Of a DNA stretch of 64,000 nt, positions 1-9,251 are shown piece by piece. A program made the translations under genes and the position numbers. Within the stretch, counting starts at the first letter, position 1. Each line of letters opens with the position of its first letter. Source of the DNA: Bin127 sp965242765 (GTDB lineage Bacteria > Chloroflexota > Dehalococcoidia > Lucifugimonadales > Lucifugimonadaceae). The notes under the pieces are model-generated. The model was not told the DNA's origin and did no database searches. It saw nothing but the letters and a program-made list of their open reading frames with translations. The DNA lies in the NCBI GenBank assembly GCA_965242765.1, contig CBDESY010000004.1:2108001-2172000 (forward strand), in the 5' to 3' direction.

Positions 1-1225
1 AATCGATATCTGGATTAGGAACTTTGAAATGGAGATGTTTTGGAATGACGCCGTGCTTCAGAGCCAATACCGTCTTTATCACCCCAGCCACGCCGGCAGC
101 AGACTCCAAATGTCCGAAATTTGTCTTAACTGATCCAACCAGCAGAGGCTTCTCCAGTTCTCGTCCCGTACCGTAAGCTGCTCCCATTGCCTCTATCTCA
201 ACAGGGTCGCCGACCGGCGTTCCGGTTCCGTGTGCTTCTACATAGTCGATATCAGAAGCCAATATCCCTCCCCTGGAGAGAGCGTCTTCGATTACCTGCC
301 GTTGCGCTTCAGCACTTGGGACTGTAAGACCTTGGCTCGCACCATCTTGGTTCAAAGCTGAACCTCTGATCACACCCCAAATCCGATCGCCATCTGTCTC
401 AGCATCGCGCAGACGTTTCAACACGATCATTCCGCATCCTTCGCCTCGCACGTATCCATTTGCCGAAGCGTCAAAAGTCTTGCACCGGCCATCCGGGGAC
501 AGCATCCCTGCGTTGCCGCGCAGTTCCAACAGCCTTCCGCTCAAAATTGTGTGAACGCCGCCCGCAAGCGCCAGATCCGCCTCATCGTTCTGCAATCCCG
601 ACACCGCTTGATGGATCGCAACTAACGACGAAGAACAAGCCGTGTCAATAGCGATCGCCGGACCTCGAAAACCCAACGCGTATGAAACACGCCCAACCGC
701 CGTGTTGTATGACGTCCCACTTACTGTATATAGGCTGGCAGCCGGCTCCGATGTATCGCTGGCATCCATGATCATCCCGCGATACTCGTTGTTGCTGATA
801 CCACCATATACACCCGTCCGACTGCCGATCAGGCTCTCAGGATCGATCGCTGCATCCTCCAACGCCTGCCAACTAGTCTCCAACATCAACCGTTGCTGTG
901 GGTCCAAAAATTGGGCTTCAACAGGCGAGATTCTGAAAAATGCCGCGTCAAACAAATCCACCTGATCTAGATATGATCCGAATTTGCACGCCTCGCTCTG
1001 GACATCCGAGTGCTCAAACAATTTTCCGATCCTACCGATGCCAGACCCCGGCTCGCCCTCCATCACCGCGTCCCGCCCCTCGATCAGAAGTCGCCAATAC
1101 CCCTCAACGCTCTCCGCACCGGGGAAACGACATGCCATGCCTATCACTGCGATTGGCTCGGTAGAAGCTCTTTTCATTTCGTGTACAATCCCCGCTATTG
1201 TCATCACCCTCTGTTTCTCAAGCAT
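1..1225 (-). CDS. Polyketide synthase, ketosynthase domain (partial, runs off the left edge)
   Basis: Reading the minus strand from an ATG at 1225 gives an open frame that continues past base 1. It begins with a short leader and then PIAVIGMACRFPGAE, the usual N-terminus of a type I modular PKS ketosynthase. The active-site motif DTACSSSLVAIH is encoded near 610-650, the second catalytic site EAHGTGTPVGDP near 190-240, and the third, KTNFGHLESAAG, near 90-130. The Cys-His-His triad for decarboxylative condensation is therefore complete. An in-frame stop lies 21 bases upstream of the chosen ATG; a second ATG seven codons in is also possible and is preceded by a purine-rich CAGAGGG. Domains beyond the ketosynthase (acyltransferase, ACP and others) lie outside the window, so product and module type cannot be told. 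A polyunsaturated-fatty-acid-synthase-like or hybrid enzyme is not excluded. Confidence 0.9.
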   Translation of the reverse strand, partial: MLEKQRVMTIAGIVHEMKRASTEPIAVIGMACRFPGAESVEGYWRLLIEGRDAVMEGEPGSGIGRIGKLFEHSDVQSEACKFGSYLDQVDLFDAAFFRISPVEAQFLDPQQRLMLETSWQALEDAAIDPESLIGSRTGVYGGISNNEYRGMIMDASDTSEPAASLYTVSGTSYNTAVGRVSYALGFRGPAIAIDTACSSSLVAIHQAVSGLQNDEADLALAGGVHTILSGRLLELRGNAGMLSPDGRCKTFDASANGYVRGEGCGMIVLKRLRDAETDGDRIWGVIRGSALNQDGASQGLTVPSAEAQRQVIEDALSRGGILASDIDYVEAHGTGTPVGDPVEIEAMGAAYGTGRELEKPLLVGSVKTNFGHLESAAGVAGVIKTVLALKHGVIPKHLHFKVPNPDID

Positions 1226-1654
1226 TCTTATGTGCGATGTTGTTTAATTCTAAGCTTGCATTTGAAGCCATTTTCCCGTTAACAGTGTGGGTGGATGCGG
1301 ATAAGCTGAAAAAGAGATGAGTGTGGAAAATCCAACTAGCTCAGTTATCGTGCGCCATCCCGTCGGCAATCTAGTCCAGGATCATCGCTTCCCACTCGCT
1401 TGAGGTCCACTAGCGACTCAGATCTGTGCATCTGCAGATTCTTCTCACTGTTCAATCTCGAGACTTTATGTCTAGCTGTTCTCATCGATGAAGTCGAATG
1501 GGAGTTAGTTGCCAACTATTGCGACAGGTAATAGTCTCCGATTGAAAAAACGCGGAGCCTGCCGCGCTCAACACAACGACGAGCAGCTCTGTCGGCGAAC
1601 GGTCGTTCCAATGCCAGGCTAGATTTTCAGACCTGGCTGTCAATCATCAGACAA
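1226..1654. other. Intergenic region with no recognised gene
   Basis: There is no convincing open frame, RNA gene or hairpin with a U-tract in these roughly 430 bases. The stretch must hold the promoter of the leftward PKS gene and the 3' end of the leftward membrane-protein gene, but I see no clear -35/-10 pair. Confidence 0.5.
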
Positions 1655-2371
1655 TTATTCGTCGGCGAGGCCTTGTACAGACTGGTACATTCCCAGTCCC
1701 AAGATGAACAGGGCGACTGCCGATAGGGACAGGAAAAGGTTGTTGATCAGCAAGTGTGTGATCGCATTTTCAGCGGAACCTAATAACGCAAGGAGTATGT
1801 TGATGAAAGCTGCCACTGCAAGTGCCGGGAGCGCATAAGCAGATATCTTGAAGATGTTCATCGAGGGTATCCGACTGGCTATCCCCAGTCCGGTTAATGC
1901 GGAAGCCATTGGGAAGAGCACTATGAATGCCAAAAGTATGGCTACCATCTCAGTGTGAGTAGTCAATGCCGCATCCAAAAAAGCTTGGGCTTCGGCGCCA
2001 TCCGTGGCTGCATCTGCGCGTTGCGTCAAGTGTCCGACAAATATCCTCATTCCAGTTGCGACAACGATAATCGTCCACTCGATGACGGATGCGATGATGC
2101 CGAACCGCAGCAAGGACCCTCCGATAGTGCCATCTCGTGTTGCCAATGGGTAAAGGGCCATGAGACCGAAGATCATCAGCAATGTGGCGATAATGCTTAC
2201 AATTGCCAAAATGTGCGAAATCTCTGTAGCATCCCCTATTGCACCGACAGCTGCCTCGAAATCGGTCTGATCAACAGGGTTGATGATCAAGGCGCCGGGA
2301 TAGAGGAATGAAGCTATCATGGTTAGCACGATACCGATCATCAGTGCGAGTCCAGCGTATCTAATTGACAT
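1655..2371 (-). CDS. Multi-pass membrane protein of unknown function
   Basis: The 238-residue protein has about six hydrophobic segments: near residues 7-28, 53-75, 85-110, 140-165, 175-200 and 208-230. Polar loops are short and there is no enzymatic motif. It could belong to a small DUF-type integral membrane family, but I do not recognise it firmly. The ATG at 2371 is preceded by a GGGG-containing stretch (CAGGGGGTAACA) that can serve as ribosome-binding site. It lies downstream of, and in the same direction as, the ABC-2 exporter pair. The roughly 250-base gap between them makes operon membership uncertain. Confidence 0.75.
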   Translation of the reverse strand: MSIRYAGLALMIGIVLTMIASFLYPGALIINPVDQTDFEAAVGAIGDATEISHILAIVSIIATLLMIFGLMALYPLATRDGTIGGSLLRFGIIASVIEWTIIVVATGMRIFVGHLTQRADAATDGAEAQAFLDAALTTHTEMVAILLAFIVLFPMASALTGLGIASRIPSMNIFKISAYALPALAVAAFINILLALLGSAENAITHLLINNLFLSLSAVALFILGLGMYQSVQGLADE

Positions 2372-2445
2372 TGTTACCCCCTGTCATTTTTCAGCACTTT
2401 GGCGCAATGCACAATCTGTAGCATACACTGTCGGCGATTGATCTG

Positions 2446-2616
2446 TCAGTCATCCGATCGCGCGTTGTCTTCTGAAATCCGCTCTCTTTCTTTGGCTTTC
2501 TTAAATGCATTGCGATGCCGAACACTATCCCAATGCACTTTGACGAAAGTGACTATAGTAGCCAGCACACTACCACCGCCGGCAGCAGCGAACAATTCAG
2601 ATGACAACCTACACAC
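2446..2616 (-). CDS. Possible small membrane protein (doubtful)
   Basis: Downstream of the ABC-2 permease an open frame could start at a GTG (2616) and encode about 56 residues. It would have one hydrophobic segment (FAAAGGGSVLATIVTFV) and a very charged C-terminus rich in Lys, Arg and Glu. The longer frame running upstream overlaps the permease gene and is a shadow there. No ribosome-binding site is evident, so this may be chance. Confidence 0.25.
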   Translation of the reverse strand: MCRLSSELFAAAGGGSVLATIVTFVKVHWDSVRHRNAFKKAKERERISEDNARSDD

Positions 2617-2627
2617 GTTAATCTTGG

Positions 2628-3416
2628 CTATCGCAGATCGCGTCGATTGAAACCGTACAAGCCACCGAAAAACGAAATCGACGCAATCAAGATCAGAACA
2701 AGAGCGTGCCATTCGGTGATGCCGTGTATGAAGGGCTTGTCGCCGATGTAGTAGTGCAGCACCGAGAAATACTTGGTGAATGACAGCGATTCCACGACCG
2801 GTACCAAGATGTTGACGAGGTAACCGACAGCGGCAATACCTGCGGGAATTGCGATGGCTAGTGTCTTGCTTCCGGTAGCAGCGCCGATACCCAGCGCCAA
2901 GAAGCCCATCGCGTATGCAAGCAGCAACAGACTGATCGACATTTGCAAAAGCCCAGTAATCGAGATCGAGTAGTCCATTATCACTGCGCCGATAAGCAAC
3001 GCAGCGGCGAGTGCGAAAGTCGGCAGGATGCAGTCGATGAGCAATGCAGCAGACTTGTGGATGTAGACATTCTCCCGAGATACTGGGTTTCCTAGCAGCT
3101 GGTCTAATGTGTGGGCTTGCTCTTCGCCAGCCACCGCGCCCATGCCACGATTGATTGCCAATGCGATTATGATGATGGGCGTGATGACGCCGTATGGATC
3201 AGTAGTGAAGAATCCTTCTGGAGTTGCGAACTCTTCTGCACTGCCGACAAATCCCTGGAGGAACTCCGGCAACTCTTCGATCATGTCCGAAAAACTCTCC
3301 GCTACATCGGGATACAGCAAGGCTACGTATAGCCCGATCAAAAACTGCACCAACGCGAAGATCAACATCGACCTTCGGCCGTCTCGCAGGGTTTTGAAAA
3401 GAATGTTGCTGTACAT
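2628..3416 (-). CDS. ABC-2 type transporter permease
   Basis: The 262-residue protein shows the ABC-2 layout: a first membrane segment near residues 17-36, an extracellular loop with an acidic stretch (about 40-75), then a block of five segments to the C-terminus. The cytoplasmic EEQAHTLDQLLGNPVSR segment after the second helix is the usual coupling region that contacts the ATPase (compare GEKERGTLELLLS-type sequences). It begins 18 bases after the stop of the upstream ATPase gene, so the two are one transcription unit and form an exporter. The substrate is unknown; relatives export antibiotics, lipids or peptides. The second membrane half is encoded in this one polypeptide, so the permease probably works as a homodimer. 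Confidence 0.88.
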   Translation of the reverse strand: MYSNILFKTLRDGRRSMLIFALVQFLIGLYVALLYPDVAESFSDMIEELPEFLQGFVGSAEEFATPEGFFTTDPYGVITPIIIIALAINRGMGAVAGEEQAHTLDQLLGNPVSRENVYIHKSAALLIDCILPTFALAAALLIGAVIMDYSISITGLLQMSISLLLLAYAMGFLALGIGAATGSKTLAIAIPAGIAAVGYLVNILVPVVESLSFTKYFSVLHYYIGDKPFIHGITEWHALVLILIASISFFGGLYGFNRRDLR

Positions 3417-3434
3417 GAGATGGCGCTGATCGGT

Positions 3435-4337
3435 TTAGTCGGCTGAATAGTATCGCAGGAAGGCGTCTTCTAGCGAAGCGTGTTCGCTCTGGAACGATGC
3501 GACGCGATAGTTGCTGACCGCCTTGATGACCGAGTCCATAGAACCGTCCCCGCTGACAGATAGTTCACATGAACGTTCAGTTAAAGAGTTGACGGTCACT
3601 CCTGGCGATTCATCGAAGATGGTTGGACTCACATTCTCGGCGAACGTCACATTGACGGTCCAAAGACTCAACTCTGTCAGGTGAGATATGGTGTCGAGTG
3701 TGACTAGTTCTCCGGCGCGGATGATTCCTACGCGATCACAAGTAGCTTCGACCTCTGACATGACGTGTGATGACATGAATACGGTTTTGCCTTGTTCTTT
3801 CTCTTCGCGCAGCATCACCTGAAACTCGTGCTGCAAAAGCGGGTCCAGCCCCGATGTGGGCTCGTCGAGTATCAGCAGATCAGGATCGTTCATGAATGCC
3901 TGCACAAGCCCGATTTTCTGTTTGTTGCCCTTCGACAGGTCTGAAATTTTGCGAGACAGATCGAGTCTGAACCTTTCACATAGCATCCCGAGCTTCATGG
4001 GTTCAGATGCGCGTAGATGGGTGAAGTAGTCCGTTACCTTGGCACCCGTCATGTGGTTGTAAGTTATGAAATCGCCAGGCAGGTATCCTACTCGTTTGCG
4101 CATCGATACACCGTCAGTACGCGGCGAGAATCCGAACACCGATATCTTGCCGGACGTAGGACGTATGAAGTCGAGGATCAGACGAATCGTCGTCGTCTTG
4201 CCAGCTCCGTTAGGCCCTAGAAGTCCGAACACCTCTCCCGGTTCGACTTCTAACGAAAGGTTCTCAATTCCGACGACATCGCCGTAGTACTTCGTGAGAT
4301 TCTCCAGCTTGATGACAGATTGTTCGCGGTTCAGCAT
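3435..4337 (-). CDS. ABC transporter ATP-binding protein (ABC-2 exporter family)
   Basis: The 300-residue protein is a single nucleotide-binding domain followed by a C-terminal extension of about 80 residues. Walker A is GPNGAGKTTT, the signature is LSKGNKQKIGL and Walker B is LLILDEPTSGLDP, followed by the switch SSHVMSEVE. This is the BcrA/CcmA-like subfamily that energises small ABC-2 exporters. It is encoded immediately upstream of its permease (18-base gap). The ATG at 4337 lacks a strong Shine-Dalgarno. The neighbouring nadA is co-directional, with its stop only 37 bases upstream of this start, so read-through from the housekeeping run is possible. Confidence 0.9.
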   Translation of the reverse strand: MLNREQSVIKLENLTKYYGDVVGIENLSLEVEPGEVFGLLGPNGAGKTTTIRLILDFIRPTSGKISVFGFSPRTDGVSMRKRVGYLPGDFITYNHMTGAKVTDYFTHLRASEPMKLGMLCERFRLDLSRKISDLSKGNKQKIGLVQAFMNDPDLLILDEPTSGLDPLLQHEFQVMLREEKEQGKTVFMSSHVMSEVEATCDRVGIIRAGELVTLDTISHLTELSLWTVNVTFAENVSPTIFDESPGVTVNSLTERSCELSVSGDGSMDSVIKAVSNYRVASFQSEHASLEDAFLRYYSAD

Positions 4338-4374
4338 TACGTGGTGCGTTGGATCGTAGTGTCAGCTCTAACGA

Positions 4375-5604
4375 TCAACCGCCAACTTCCAGCATTCGTT
4401 CGAGTGACACTAAGGCATGCTGCTTGGTCTCAGAGTCGACTTGCACTACGTTTATACCGACTCCCGCCATGATGCCTTCGAGTACCCAGAGGACATATGC
4501 AGGATGGATGCGATACATCGTGGCGCAGGGACAAACTACGGGATCTAGGCAGAATATCCGCTTGTCAGGATTCTCATCGCGCAAACGATTGACCATGTTG
4601 ATCTCAGTCCCGATACCCCAAGCAGTGCCTGCAGGAGCGTCCTCAACCGTTTGGCGAATAAACTCGGTGGAGCCGTATGCATCGGCCGCTTCTACAACTT
4701 CCCGTACACACTCAGGGTGGACAATCACATTGACATCAGGATCATGGCGTCGAGCGTCTTCGATCTGTTTGACGGTGAAACGAGTGTGCACCGAGCAGTG
4801 TCCTTGCCAAAGAACTACCTTGGCATTATGCAGTTGACTTTCTGTCAACCCGCCCATCGCTTTGAAAGGGTTCCATACGACCATATCTTCAGCTGCGATA
4901 CCCTTTGCGATGCCGGTGTTGCGTCCGAGATGCTGATCTGGCAGGAAGAATATTCGTTTGCCGCGTTCCAGAGCCCAATCAAATGCAGCATCGGCATTCG
5001 AAGAGGTGCAGACGAGTCCGCCGTTGCGACCGCACAGCGCCTTGATGGCCGCAGTGGAGTTCATGTAAGTGATCGGAACGATCTCCGCCGAATCGCTCTG
5101 TGGCGCGTCGTAGACCTCCATGAGGTCGTCCCAAGCGTCTTCCACATCATCAGAAGGGGCCATGTCGGCCATCGAACATCCGGCTGCCATGTTGGGCAAG
5201 ATCACATGCTGGTCATCATCGGTTAGCAGGTCCGCCGTTTCGGCCATGAAGTGGACACCGCAGAAGATGATCCATTTTGCTTCTTCAGTTGCCGCGGCAT
5301 GTTTTGACAGCAGATAAGAATCGCCTCGAAAGTCGGCGAATTGAATTACATCTTCGCGCTGATAGTGGTGTCCTAGAACGACGACTTTCGTTCCGATCTC
5401 TTTACGTGCGTAACGAATTCCGGCTTCGACCTGCTCTGGTGACATCTTGAGATATCGCGTCGGCACCTTCTGCCAGCGCACCCCAGATTCGAACTCCTGC
5501 TCCAATGTCTTGGTGCGTAAATTGCCCTCGGTCTGACAGAATGCCGATTGTTCCAATTCAGTGATGGGGATGATGGTTTTAGGCGTAGGATTTATGGAGA
5601 TCAT
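4375..5604 (-). CDS. nadA: Quinolinate synthase
   Basis: NadA condenses iminoaspartate with dihydroxyacetone phosphate to quinolinate, the first pyridine intermediate of de novo NAD synthesis, using a 4Fe-4S cluster. The frame shows the characteristic VVLGHHYQREDVIQFAD segment, the IIFCGVHFMAETADLL motif with one cluster Cys, LVCTSSNADAA with the second, and a C-terminal CPCATMYRIHP with the third. I place the start at 5604 because AGGAGG sits five bases upstream; the longer frame to 5649 would overlap miaB. The length of 409 residues is that of the long bacterial form. No nadB or nadC is adjacent. Confidence 0.95.
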   Translation of the reverse strand: MISINPTPKTIIPITELEQSAFCQTEGNLRTKTLEQEFESGVRWQKVPTRYLKMSPEQVEAGIRYARKEIGTKVVVLGHHYQREDVIQFADFRGDSYLLSKHAAATEEAKWIIFCGVHFMAETADLLTDDDQHVILPNMAAGCSMADMAPSDDVEDAWDDLMEVYDAPQSDSAEIVPITYMNSTAAIKALCGRNGGLVCTSSNADAAFDWALERGKRIFFLPDQHLGRNTGIAKGIAAEDMVVWNPFKAMGGLTESQLHNAKVVLWQGHCSVHTRFTVKQIEDARRHDPDVNVIVHPECVREVVEAADAYGSTEFIRQTVEDAPAGTAWGIGTEINMVNRLRDENPDKRIFCLDPVVCPCATMYRIHPAYVLWVLEGIMAGVGINVVQVDSETKQHALVSLERMLEVGG

Positions 5605-5629
5605 CTCGCCTCCTGAGGTTTTGATCCGA

Positions 5630-7027
5630 TTAGTCGGCAGGGCTGCCAACTAGGGACCACGGTGTGGCTTCGGTCACTTCCACCGAGATCGTTTCGCCGA
5701 CCCGTACGGCACAGTCAGCAAATGCATCGTCATCGATGTATACGATCTTGTCGTTGCGGTTTCTGCCAAATGCTCTTCCGCGCTTCCGGCCTTCGACAAG
5801 GATGTCGGTGAAGCTACCGAGCAGTCCAGCGTGTTTCTCTGTTTGAATTGCACATTGTACCGCGTCTAGACGCTGATGTCGGCGTTTCTTTTCGCTTTGG
5901 GAAACGGTATCCGAGAATTTTCGAGATGCTACAGTGCCGGGTCGTTCGCTATAGGCTGCAGAATGCACTTTATCGAACTGAACGCGCTGGACGATATCGA
6001 TGGTGTTCTCGAACTGCGCTTCGGTTTCACCCGGGAAACCTACGATGACATCGGTAGTCAATGCGATATCTTCGCCCAAAATATCGTGGATCTCATCTAC
6101 TTTTTCTAGGAATTGCTTGCTGGTGTAGCCGCGCCGCATATTTGCAAGCACCACATCATCGCCGGCTTGAAACGGCAGGTTGACCGTTTCGCAGACCTTT
6201 GGCAGATCGGCGATCGACTGGATGATGCGCGTCGACATATCGTTGGGGTGTGAAGTGAGAAATCGGATGCGCTCTATGCCGTCGACTTCTTGAACCGCTT
6301 CCAGCAGGTCCGCAAGGTCTTTGCGGTCATCGAGATCATGCCCGTATGAATCGACGTTCTGTCCCAGCAGAGTCACCTCTTTCACGCCGCGTTGCACCAG
6401 CCTTTTAGTCTCATCGACTAGTTCCAACAGTGGGCGGCTAGTCTCGCGGCCGCGGCGATACGGGATTATGCAAAACGTGCAGAATTTGTCGCATCCATGC
6501 GTGATCGGCACGAAAGTCGCTACCTTCGGTTCGTTAGGTACAAGATTGGCTAAGCATCCATCCAATTCGCCGTTTTGAATACCATGCCGCATGGCCACGG
6601 TTTCCAAGATGGGGGTGAACTCTTGAGGCCGTGCCCAGAGGTCTACTTGCGGGAAGCGACGGCGCAGATCAGCGTCGGACGGTCCCACCATGCAACCCAT
6701 GACGACGATCATGCGATCGGGATTTTCATCTTTGACTCGTTTAAGTTTGCCAAGAAACCCTGTAGCAGTATCTTCGGCTGATTGACGCACCACACAAGTG
6801 TTTAGAACCACCACGTCTGAGGCTTCAGGATCGTCTGACCGATGCAATCCCAGCCCAGCCATACCCGCGCTCAGACGTTCGGAGTCCGAGACGTTCATCT
6901 GGCATCCAACTGTCCAAACGTGATACGAGGGCATGTTCCGAGTTGCCTGCATAACCATTGGTGTTGTGATCAAGGGTGTCAACTCCATTTTACTTGAAGC
7001 TGGTTCCATAATTCGTGGAAACATCAT
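5630..7027 (-). CDS. miaB: tRNA-2-methylthio-N6-dimethylallyladenosine synthase
   Basis: This radical-SAM methylthiotransferase adds a methylthio group at C2 of i6A37 in tRNAs. Domain order is: N-terminal UPF0004 domain (VWTVGCQMNVSDSER, then NTCVVRQSAE and VVMGCMVG, supplying three cluster cysteines), the radical-SAM motif GCDKFCTFCIIPYRRG (Cys-x3-Cys-x2-Cys), and a C-terminal TRAM RNA-binding domain. The start ATG at 7027 overlaps the purL TGA by four bases (ATGA), which suggests translational coupling; the longer upstream frame only shadows purL. This gives 465 residues, normal for MiaB. nadA follows after a 25-base gap. Confidence 0.95.
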   Translation of the reverse strand: MMFPRIMEPASSKMELTPLITTPMVMQATRNMPSYHVWTVGCQMNVSDSERLSAGMAGLGLHRSDDPEASDVVVLNTCVVRQSAEDTATGFLGKLKRVKDENPDRMIVVMGCMVGPSDADLRRRFPQVDLWARPQEFTPILETVAMRHGIQNGELDGCLANLVPNEPKVATFVPITHGCDKFCTFCIIPYRRGRETSRPLLELVDETKRLVQRGVKEVTLLGQNVDSYGHDLDDRKDLADLLEAVQEVDGIERIRFLTSHPNDMSTRIIQSIADLPKVCETVNLPFQAGDDVVLANMRRGYTSKQFLEKVDEIHDILGEDIALTTDVIVGFPGETEAQFENTIDIVQRVQFDKVHSAAYSERPGTVASRKFSDTVSQSEKKRRHQRLDAVQCAIQTEKHAGLLGSFTDILVEGRKRGRAFGRNRNDKIVYIDDDAFADCAVRVGETISVEVTEATPWSLVGSPAD

Positions 7028-9246
7028 CCCGCTGTAGCCTGCGCGAACCCATTCAACCAAGCATCGGCAACCGAAACGATCGCAACATCGATCAACGCAC
7101 CGATCGTGAATCGATCGCCGCCTACAGTGCCGATCCGAGCGGCTGGCACACCCCGGTTTGATGCCTCCGTCAAGATGTGTGAAGCTTGGTGCGACGCGCA
7201 AGTAATGACGATACGGGATTGGCTTTCGCCGAACAACGCGGCAAGCCAATCAGTTGTTTCGTAGCGGTTGTCGACTGGAATTTCTGCTCCGATTGAACCC
7301 TGTATCGCCGATTCGACAGTCGCTACCGCAATTCCGCCATGCGAAACATCGTGCGCCGATTTGATAGTGCCATCATGTATGAGGGTGCGGCAAAGCTCTT
7401 GTACCCTGACTTCCATCGCTAGATCGATGTCTGGTTCGCCTGCAACTATACCGTGCAGAGTTGCAAGTGCTTCACTGCCGGCAAGGCCTTGCATATCGTC
7501 CCAAGGCGTAACCGATCCGATGACTATGATGGCATCACCCTTGTCGCGGAATGCGGACCTGACGTGTATTTCGGCGTTTTCAAGGATGCCTAACGCGCCG
7601 ATGATCGGTGTCGGCAGTATTGCAACGTCGGCAGATTCGTTGTAAAGACTTGCGTTGCCGCTGACAACAGGGATGTTGAACGCCGTCGCTGCGTCGGCGA
7701 TGCCGCCAATCGCCTCTTGAAGCTGGTATTGGATGTCGGATGTTTCAGGATTGCCGAAGTTGAGCCCGTCTGTCAGCGCTACTGGTTGGGCGCCGATGCA
7801 AGAAAGGTTGCGGCAAGCCTCAGCGACTGCAATCGCGGCGCCGCCCCGGGGGGCGAGATAGACCAAGCGTCCGTTCCCGTCGTTCGACACCGCCAATGCC
7901 CTTTTCGTTCCTTGAATGCGTAGAAGCGCGGCATCACCCCCGGGTGCGATAACGGTATTGTTCTGAACCTGATGGTCATACTGTCTCCACACGGTGTGTT
8001 TAGAAGCGATATTTGGCGATGCGAGCAAGTGCATGAGAGCCTCTTGCGGCGTGATGTCCAAATCTGGAAGCGAGGCGAGATCGAACGCCTGCAAGCTTTC
8101 CAGCCATTCTGGTTTTGGGGAGTTGAAACGATATTCAGGCGCATCGGTCAGCGTAGATACTGGAGTGCTTGCAGCTTGAGCATCGCCATCCGATACGATC
8201 ACGTCGCCGCCATCTTTGAAAGTTCCGATGATTGAGGCGTCAAGGTCCCATTTCTCGAATAGGTCGAATAGCGGCCTCTGATGTCCGGGTTTGACAGCTA
8301 GAAGCATACGTTCCTGAGATTCGGACAGCATGACTTCGTATGGCGACATCTCATCTTCGCGCCGCGGCACCTTTGCAACGTCGATGTTGATGCCGAGTCC
8401 GCTGCGTTCAGCCATCTCTACCGCCGCGCTCGTGATCCCCGCTGCTCCGCAATCCTGCATCCCGACCACGCCGGGGAGCTTGATGGCTTCTAGGCAGGCT
8501 TCGATAAGCACTTTTTCGAGGAACGGATTGCCTACTTGGACAGCAGACCGCATCTCAGCTTGTTCTTGGAAGGTACGAGATGCTAGACCTGAGGCTCCGT
8601 GAATGCCGTCGCGACCCGTTTTTGCGCCGACTAGAATTAGAAGGTCGCCTGGCGCGTCGGCACTGGCGCTCATTACCATTCCCTGCTCGATGATTCCGAT
8701 GCACATCGCATTGACTAGTGGATTGCCCGCATACGATTCGTCGAACATGATTTCACCGCCGACGTTAGGAACGCCGATGCAGTTGCCGTAACCCGAGATT
8801 CCAGATACGACGCCGTTCAGCAGGTAGCGTTGTCGATTGTTGTTCGGTGCGCCGAAACGTAATGAGTTCATCAACGCCATCGGTCGCGCGCCCATCGCCA
8901 AGATGTCGCGCACGATGCCGCCAATGCCGGTAGCTGCGCCTTCATATGGTTCGACCGCTGATGGATGGTTGTGCGATTCGATTTTGAACGCAACTGCAAA
9001 TCCGTCGCCGATGTCTACCACACCTGCGTTTTCTGCGCCCGGCGCGACTAGCAGTCGATCAGATCGATTGGGCAGAGTTCGCAGCAACGCCTTAGTGTGT
9101 TTGTAACCGCAATGCTCGCTCCACAAAGCGCCGAACAGACCGATCTCCAAAGCGTTGGGCTCACGGCCCAGACGGTCTGAAATCGCCTCATATTCGCGGC
9201 GCGATAGTGCTACTTCATCGAGAATTTCCTGTGAGATAGGCGGCAT
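7024..9246 (-). CDS. purL: Phosphoribosylformylglycinamidine synthase subunit II
   Basis: This is the ATP-dependent synthetase subunit of FGAM synthase, the fourth step of purine synthesis. It matches the small (about 740-residue) PurL that needs PurQ and PurS. The N-terminus carries LWSEHCGYKHTK, the segment NHPSAVEPYEGAATGIGGIVRD and the glycine-rich nucleotide-binding strands, repeated in the second half as SNDGNGRLVYLAPRGG and AHDVSHGGIAVA. The start chosen at 9246 lies five bases after the purQ stop; the longer frame would overlap purQ. purQ and purL are adjacent, but no purS is found beside them. Confidence 0.95.
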   Translation of the reverse strand: MPPISQEILDEVALSRREYEAISDRLGREPNALEIGLFGALWSEHCGYKHTKALLRTLPNRSDRLLVAPGAENAGVVDIGDGFAVAFKIESHNHPSAVEPYEGAATGIGGIVRDILAMGARPMALMNSLRFGAPNNNRQRYLLNGVVSGISGYGNCIGVPNVGGEIMFDESYAGNPLVNAMCIGIIEQGMVMSASADAPGDLLILVGAKTGRDGIHGASGLASRTFQEQAEMRSAVQVGNPFLEKVLIEACLEAIKLPGVVGMQDCGAAGITSAAVEMAERSGLGINIDVAKVPRREDEMSPYEVMLSESQERMLLAVKPGHQRPLFDLFEKWDLDASIIGTFKDGGDVIVSDGDAQAASTPVSTLTDAPEYRFNSPKPEWLESLQAFDLASLPDLDITPQEALMHLLASPNIASKHTVWRQYDHQVQNNTVIAPGGDAALLRIQGTKRALAVSNDGNGRLVYLAPRGGAAIAVAEACRNLSCIGAQPVALTDGLNFGNPETSDIQYQLQEAIGGIADAATAFNIPVVSGNASLYNESADVAILPTPIIGALGILENAEIHVRSAFRDKGDAIIVIGSVTPWDDMQGLAGSEALATLHGIVAGEPDIDLAMEVRVQELCRTLIHDGTIKSAHDVSHGGIAVATVESAIQGSIGAEIPVDNRYETTDWLAALFGESQSRIVITCASHQASHILTEASNRGVPAARIGTVGGDRFTIGALIDVAIVSVADAWLNGFAQATAG

Positions 9247-9251
9247 AACAG

